Shown: one piece after another, positions 62,204-64,000 of the stretch
Layout of the letters: every line of letters begins with the position of its first letter
Numbering within the stretch: position 1 is the stretch's first letter
DNA from: Hippophae tibetana
Lineage: Eukaryota > Streptophyta > Magnoliopsida > Rosales > Elaeagnaceae
NCBI GenBank assembly: GCA_037013495.1
Contig: CM072801.1
Span: 71,099,816 to 71,163,815, forward strand
Reading direction: 5' to 3'
DNA length: 64,000 nucleotides
Translations under genes and position numbers: made by a program
Notes under the pieces: generated by a model
Told to the model about the DNA's origin: nothing
Database searches by the model: none
The model's input: the letters and a program-made list of their open reading frames with translations, nothing else

Positions 62204-63733
62204 TAATCGTGTGAATCGATACGAGCTTTGATGTGATATATTATAATAGTCGTTACCATACCTCGGTAAAGAGTTATGGTCGATTAAACTTGAAAATTCG
62301 ATATATCAAATGTTTTGTTATTTTTCAACAAGTGAACAGTAACCACTTTCGTTTTCTCTTTTCTTAAATTATTTAGGAAGAATAGAGATTTTTTGATCAC
62401 ATAAATAAAGATCCCTTGGTCAGCACAAATATCACTTTTACATATCTATTGAATATAATCGAAAGTAAGTAAAATTGAAATTTGTGACAAAAACATAAAC
62501 CCTCGATAAGTGATGTAAACGATGGAATTGTTTTAGAGAAATCAGGTTCTCTAGCGTGGCCAAAACTAATCGTGTGAATCGATACGAGCTTCGATGTGAT
62601 ATATTATAATAGTCGTTACGATACCTCGGTAAAAAGTTATGGTCGATTAAATTTGAAAATTTGATATATCAAATGTTTTGTTATTTTTGAACAAGTGAAC
62701 AGTAACCATTTTCGTTTTCTCTTTTCTTAAATTATTTAGGAAGAATAGAGATTTTTTGATCACATAAACAAATATTCCTTGGTCAGCACAATTATCACTT
62801 TTACATATCTATTGAATATAATCGAAAGTAAGTAAAATGGAAATTTGTGACAAAAACATAAACCCTCGATAAATGATGTAAACGATGGAATTTTGTTAGA
62901 GAAATCAGGTTCTCTAGCGTGGCCAAAACTAATCGTGTGAATCGATACGAGCTTCGATGTGATATATTATAATAGTCGTTATGATACCTCGGTAAAGAGT
63001 TATGGTTGATTAAACTTGAAAATTCGATATATCAAATGTTTTGTTATTTTTGAACATGTGAACAGTAACCCCTTTCCCGTTCTCATCTCTTAAATTTTTT
63101 GGAAGAATAGAGATTTATTGATCACATAAATAAAGATCCCTTGGTCAGCACAATTATCACTTTAACATATCTATTGAATATAATCGAAAGTAAGTAAAAT
63201 GGAAATTTGTGACAAAAACATAAACCCTCGATAAGTGATGTAAACGATGGAATTTTGTTAGAGAAATCAGGTTCTCTAGCGTGGCCAAAACTAATCGTGT
63301 GAATCGATACGAGCTTCGATGTGATATATTATAATAGTCGTTACGATACCTCGGTAAAGAGTTATGGTTGATTAAACTTGAAAATTCGATATATCAAATG
63401 TTTTGTTATTTTTGAACAAGTGAACAGTAACCCCTTTCCTATTCTCTTTTCTTAAATTATTTAGGAAGAATAGAGATTTTTTGATCACATAAACAAATAT
63501 TCCTTGGTCAGCAAAATTATCACTTTTACATATCTATTGAATATAATCGAAAGTAAGTAAAATGGAAATTTGTGACAAAAATATAAACCCTCGATAAGTG
63601 ATGTAAACGATGGAATTTTGTTAGAGAAATCAGGTTCTCTAGCGTGGCCAAAACTAATCGTGTGAATCGATACGAGCTTCGATGTGATATATTATTATAG
63701 TCGTTACGATACCTTGGTAAAGAGTTATGGTTG
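62204..63733 (+). repeat. Right-hand C/E/B domain with copied patches
   Basis: CGTTACCATACCTCGG, TTTTTCAACAAG and ATAAATAAAGATCCC at about 62251-62460 match the otherwise distinctive patch at 43062-43260. From about 62471 the sequence (AAAATTGAAATTTG, GGAATTGTTTTAG, AACCATTTTCG) matches 59573 onward at an offset of 2898 bp. Later units are C, B/E and C types. The unit starting near 63372 joins CCTATTCTC (H/G-like) to TTTTCTTAAATTATTTAGG (C-like). Confidence 0.87.
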
Positions 63734-64000
63734 ATTAAACTTGAAAATTCGATATATCAAATGTTTTGTTATTTTTGAACAAGTGAACAGTAACCACTTT
63801 CGTTTTCTCTTTTCTTAAATTATTTATTAAGAATAGAGATTTTTTGATCACATAAACAAATATCCCTGTTCAGCACAAATATCTCTTTTTACATATCTAT
63901 TGAATAAAATCGAAAGTAAGTGAAACGAAAATTTGTGACAAAAACATAAACCCTCGATAAGTGATGTAAACGATGGAAATTGGTTACAGAAATCAGGTTC
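63734..64000 (+). repeat. Partial terminal monomer (cut by the window edge)
   Basis: The last 267 bases are the first three quarters of a type-C monomer with several private changes: TTATTTATTAAG, CCCTGTTCAGC, one extra T in CTCTTTTTACATATC, GTGAAACGAAAATTTG and GGAAATTGG. The array evidently continues beyond the window. Confidence 0.93.

Larger units (their letters stand above)
1..64000 (+). repeat. Continuous ~362-bp satellite DNA array (176 full monomers plus one partial)
   Basis: The start motif ATTAAAGTTG (variants ATTAAACTTG, ATTAAAATTG, ATTATAGTTG, ATTAAGGTTG) recurs about every 362 bases across the whole window, always on the same strand. Starts I located by direct counting include 1, 363, 725, 1087, 1449, 1811, 2173, 2535, 2897, 3259, 3621, 3984, 4346, 10502, 24988, 35128, 49973, 60111 and 63734. 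Unit length ranges from 361 to 364, and the changes I traced are mostly in homopolymers. Base composition of the first monomer is 48 C and 62 G in 362 (30% GC). No unrelated sequence interrupts the array. Known biology: arrays of this kind form centromeric or pericentromeric heterochromatin in eukaryotes. That this is a centromere, and its species, are not shown by the sequence. Confidence 0.99.

Noticed and set aside
1..64000. CRISPR array or bacterial repeat
   Set aside because: Units are 362 bp with no short direct repeat/unique spacer alternation, no cas genes, and no genes at all in 64 kb.
1..64000. Assignment to a known ~360-bp satellite such as those of Drosophila or Tribolium, or to a plant satellite family
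   Set aside because: Only length and AT richness match. I could not confirm sequence identity from memory, so naming a family would be a guess.
1..64000. Transposon or retroelement insertion
   Set aside because: Monomer phase is continuous across the window with unit lengths of 361-364 bp. No extra segment, target-site duplication or terminal repeat was found.

Overview
The window is a single, uninterrupted satellite DNA array. A monomer of about 362 bp is repeated head to tail in one orientation from the first base to the last. Counting each unit from its ATTAAAGTTG-like start gives 176 complete monomers (starts at 1, 363, 725, 1087 ... 63372-region, 63734) plus a 267-bp partial one at 63734-64000. 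Individual monomers are 361-364 bp. Monomer 1 has 110 G+C out of 362 (about 30%). I see no protein gene, RNA gene, transposon, CRISPR array, inverted segment or unique-sequence island on either strand. The 61-70 residue open frames on the minus strand are the same stop-free stretch of the monomer read again and again, and I do not annotate them as genes.

A 64-kb pure tandem array with multimeric (higher-order) structure points to a eukaryote and to centromeric or pericentromeric heterochromatin. About 362 bp is near twice a nucleosome repeat. Satellites of roughly 360 bp are known from insects and plants, but I do not recognise this sequence and cannot name the species or satellite family. 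Centromere function is an inference; only CENH3/CENP-A data could show it.

Layout. 1-1.2 kb: alternating two-monomer pattern. 1.2-7.0 kb: an eight-monomer unit (2897 bp) present twice. 6.9-10.5 kb: a five-monomer unit twice. 10.5-15.9 kb: a seven-monomer unit twice. 15.3-29.7 kb: a large duplication (offset 7604 bp, 21 monomers), with an extra four-monomer tandem duplication inside the first copy. 29.7-34.8 kb: the preceding 13 monomers copied again with one monomer added. 32.6-41.0 kb: a seven-monomer higher-order repeat (2534-2535 bp) in three full copies plus a partial fourth, nearly identical to each other. 41.0-45.6 kb: a domain of other monomer types. 45.6-50.0 kb: mixed types resembling the 7-10 and 32-35 kb regions. 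50.0-52.9 kb: a four-monomer unit twice. 52.1-54.9 kb: a copy of 42.0-44.8 kb exactly 28 monomers away. 54.9-64.0 kb: nested five-, eight- and nine-monomer duplications.

The monomers fall into a handful of types that differ mainly in two windows (about monomer positions 37-165 and 310-362). They share strongly conserved boxes, including a 16-bp near-palindrome at monomer positions 14-29 and a core at about 245-340. Many type differences are C-to-T or G-to-A changes at CpG sites, although CpG is over-represented overall. The window is best read as a record of unequal exchange and segmental amplification in a satellite array. Block edges below are approximate to tens of bases where a junction falls in sequence shared by both parents.
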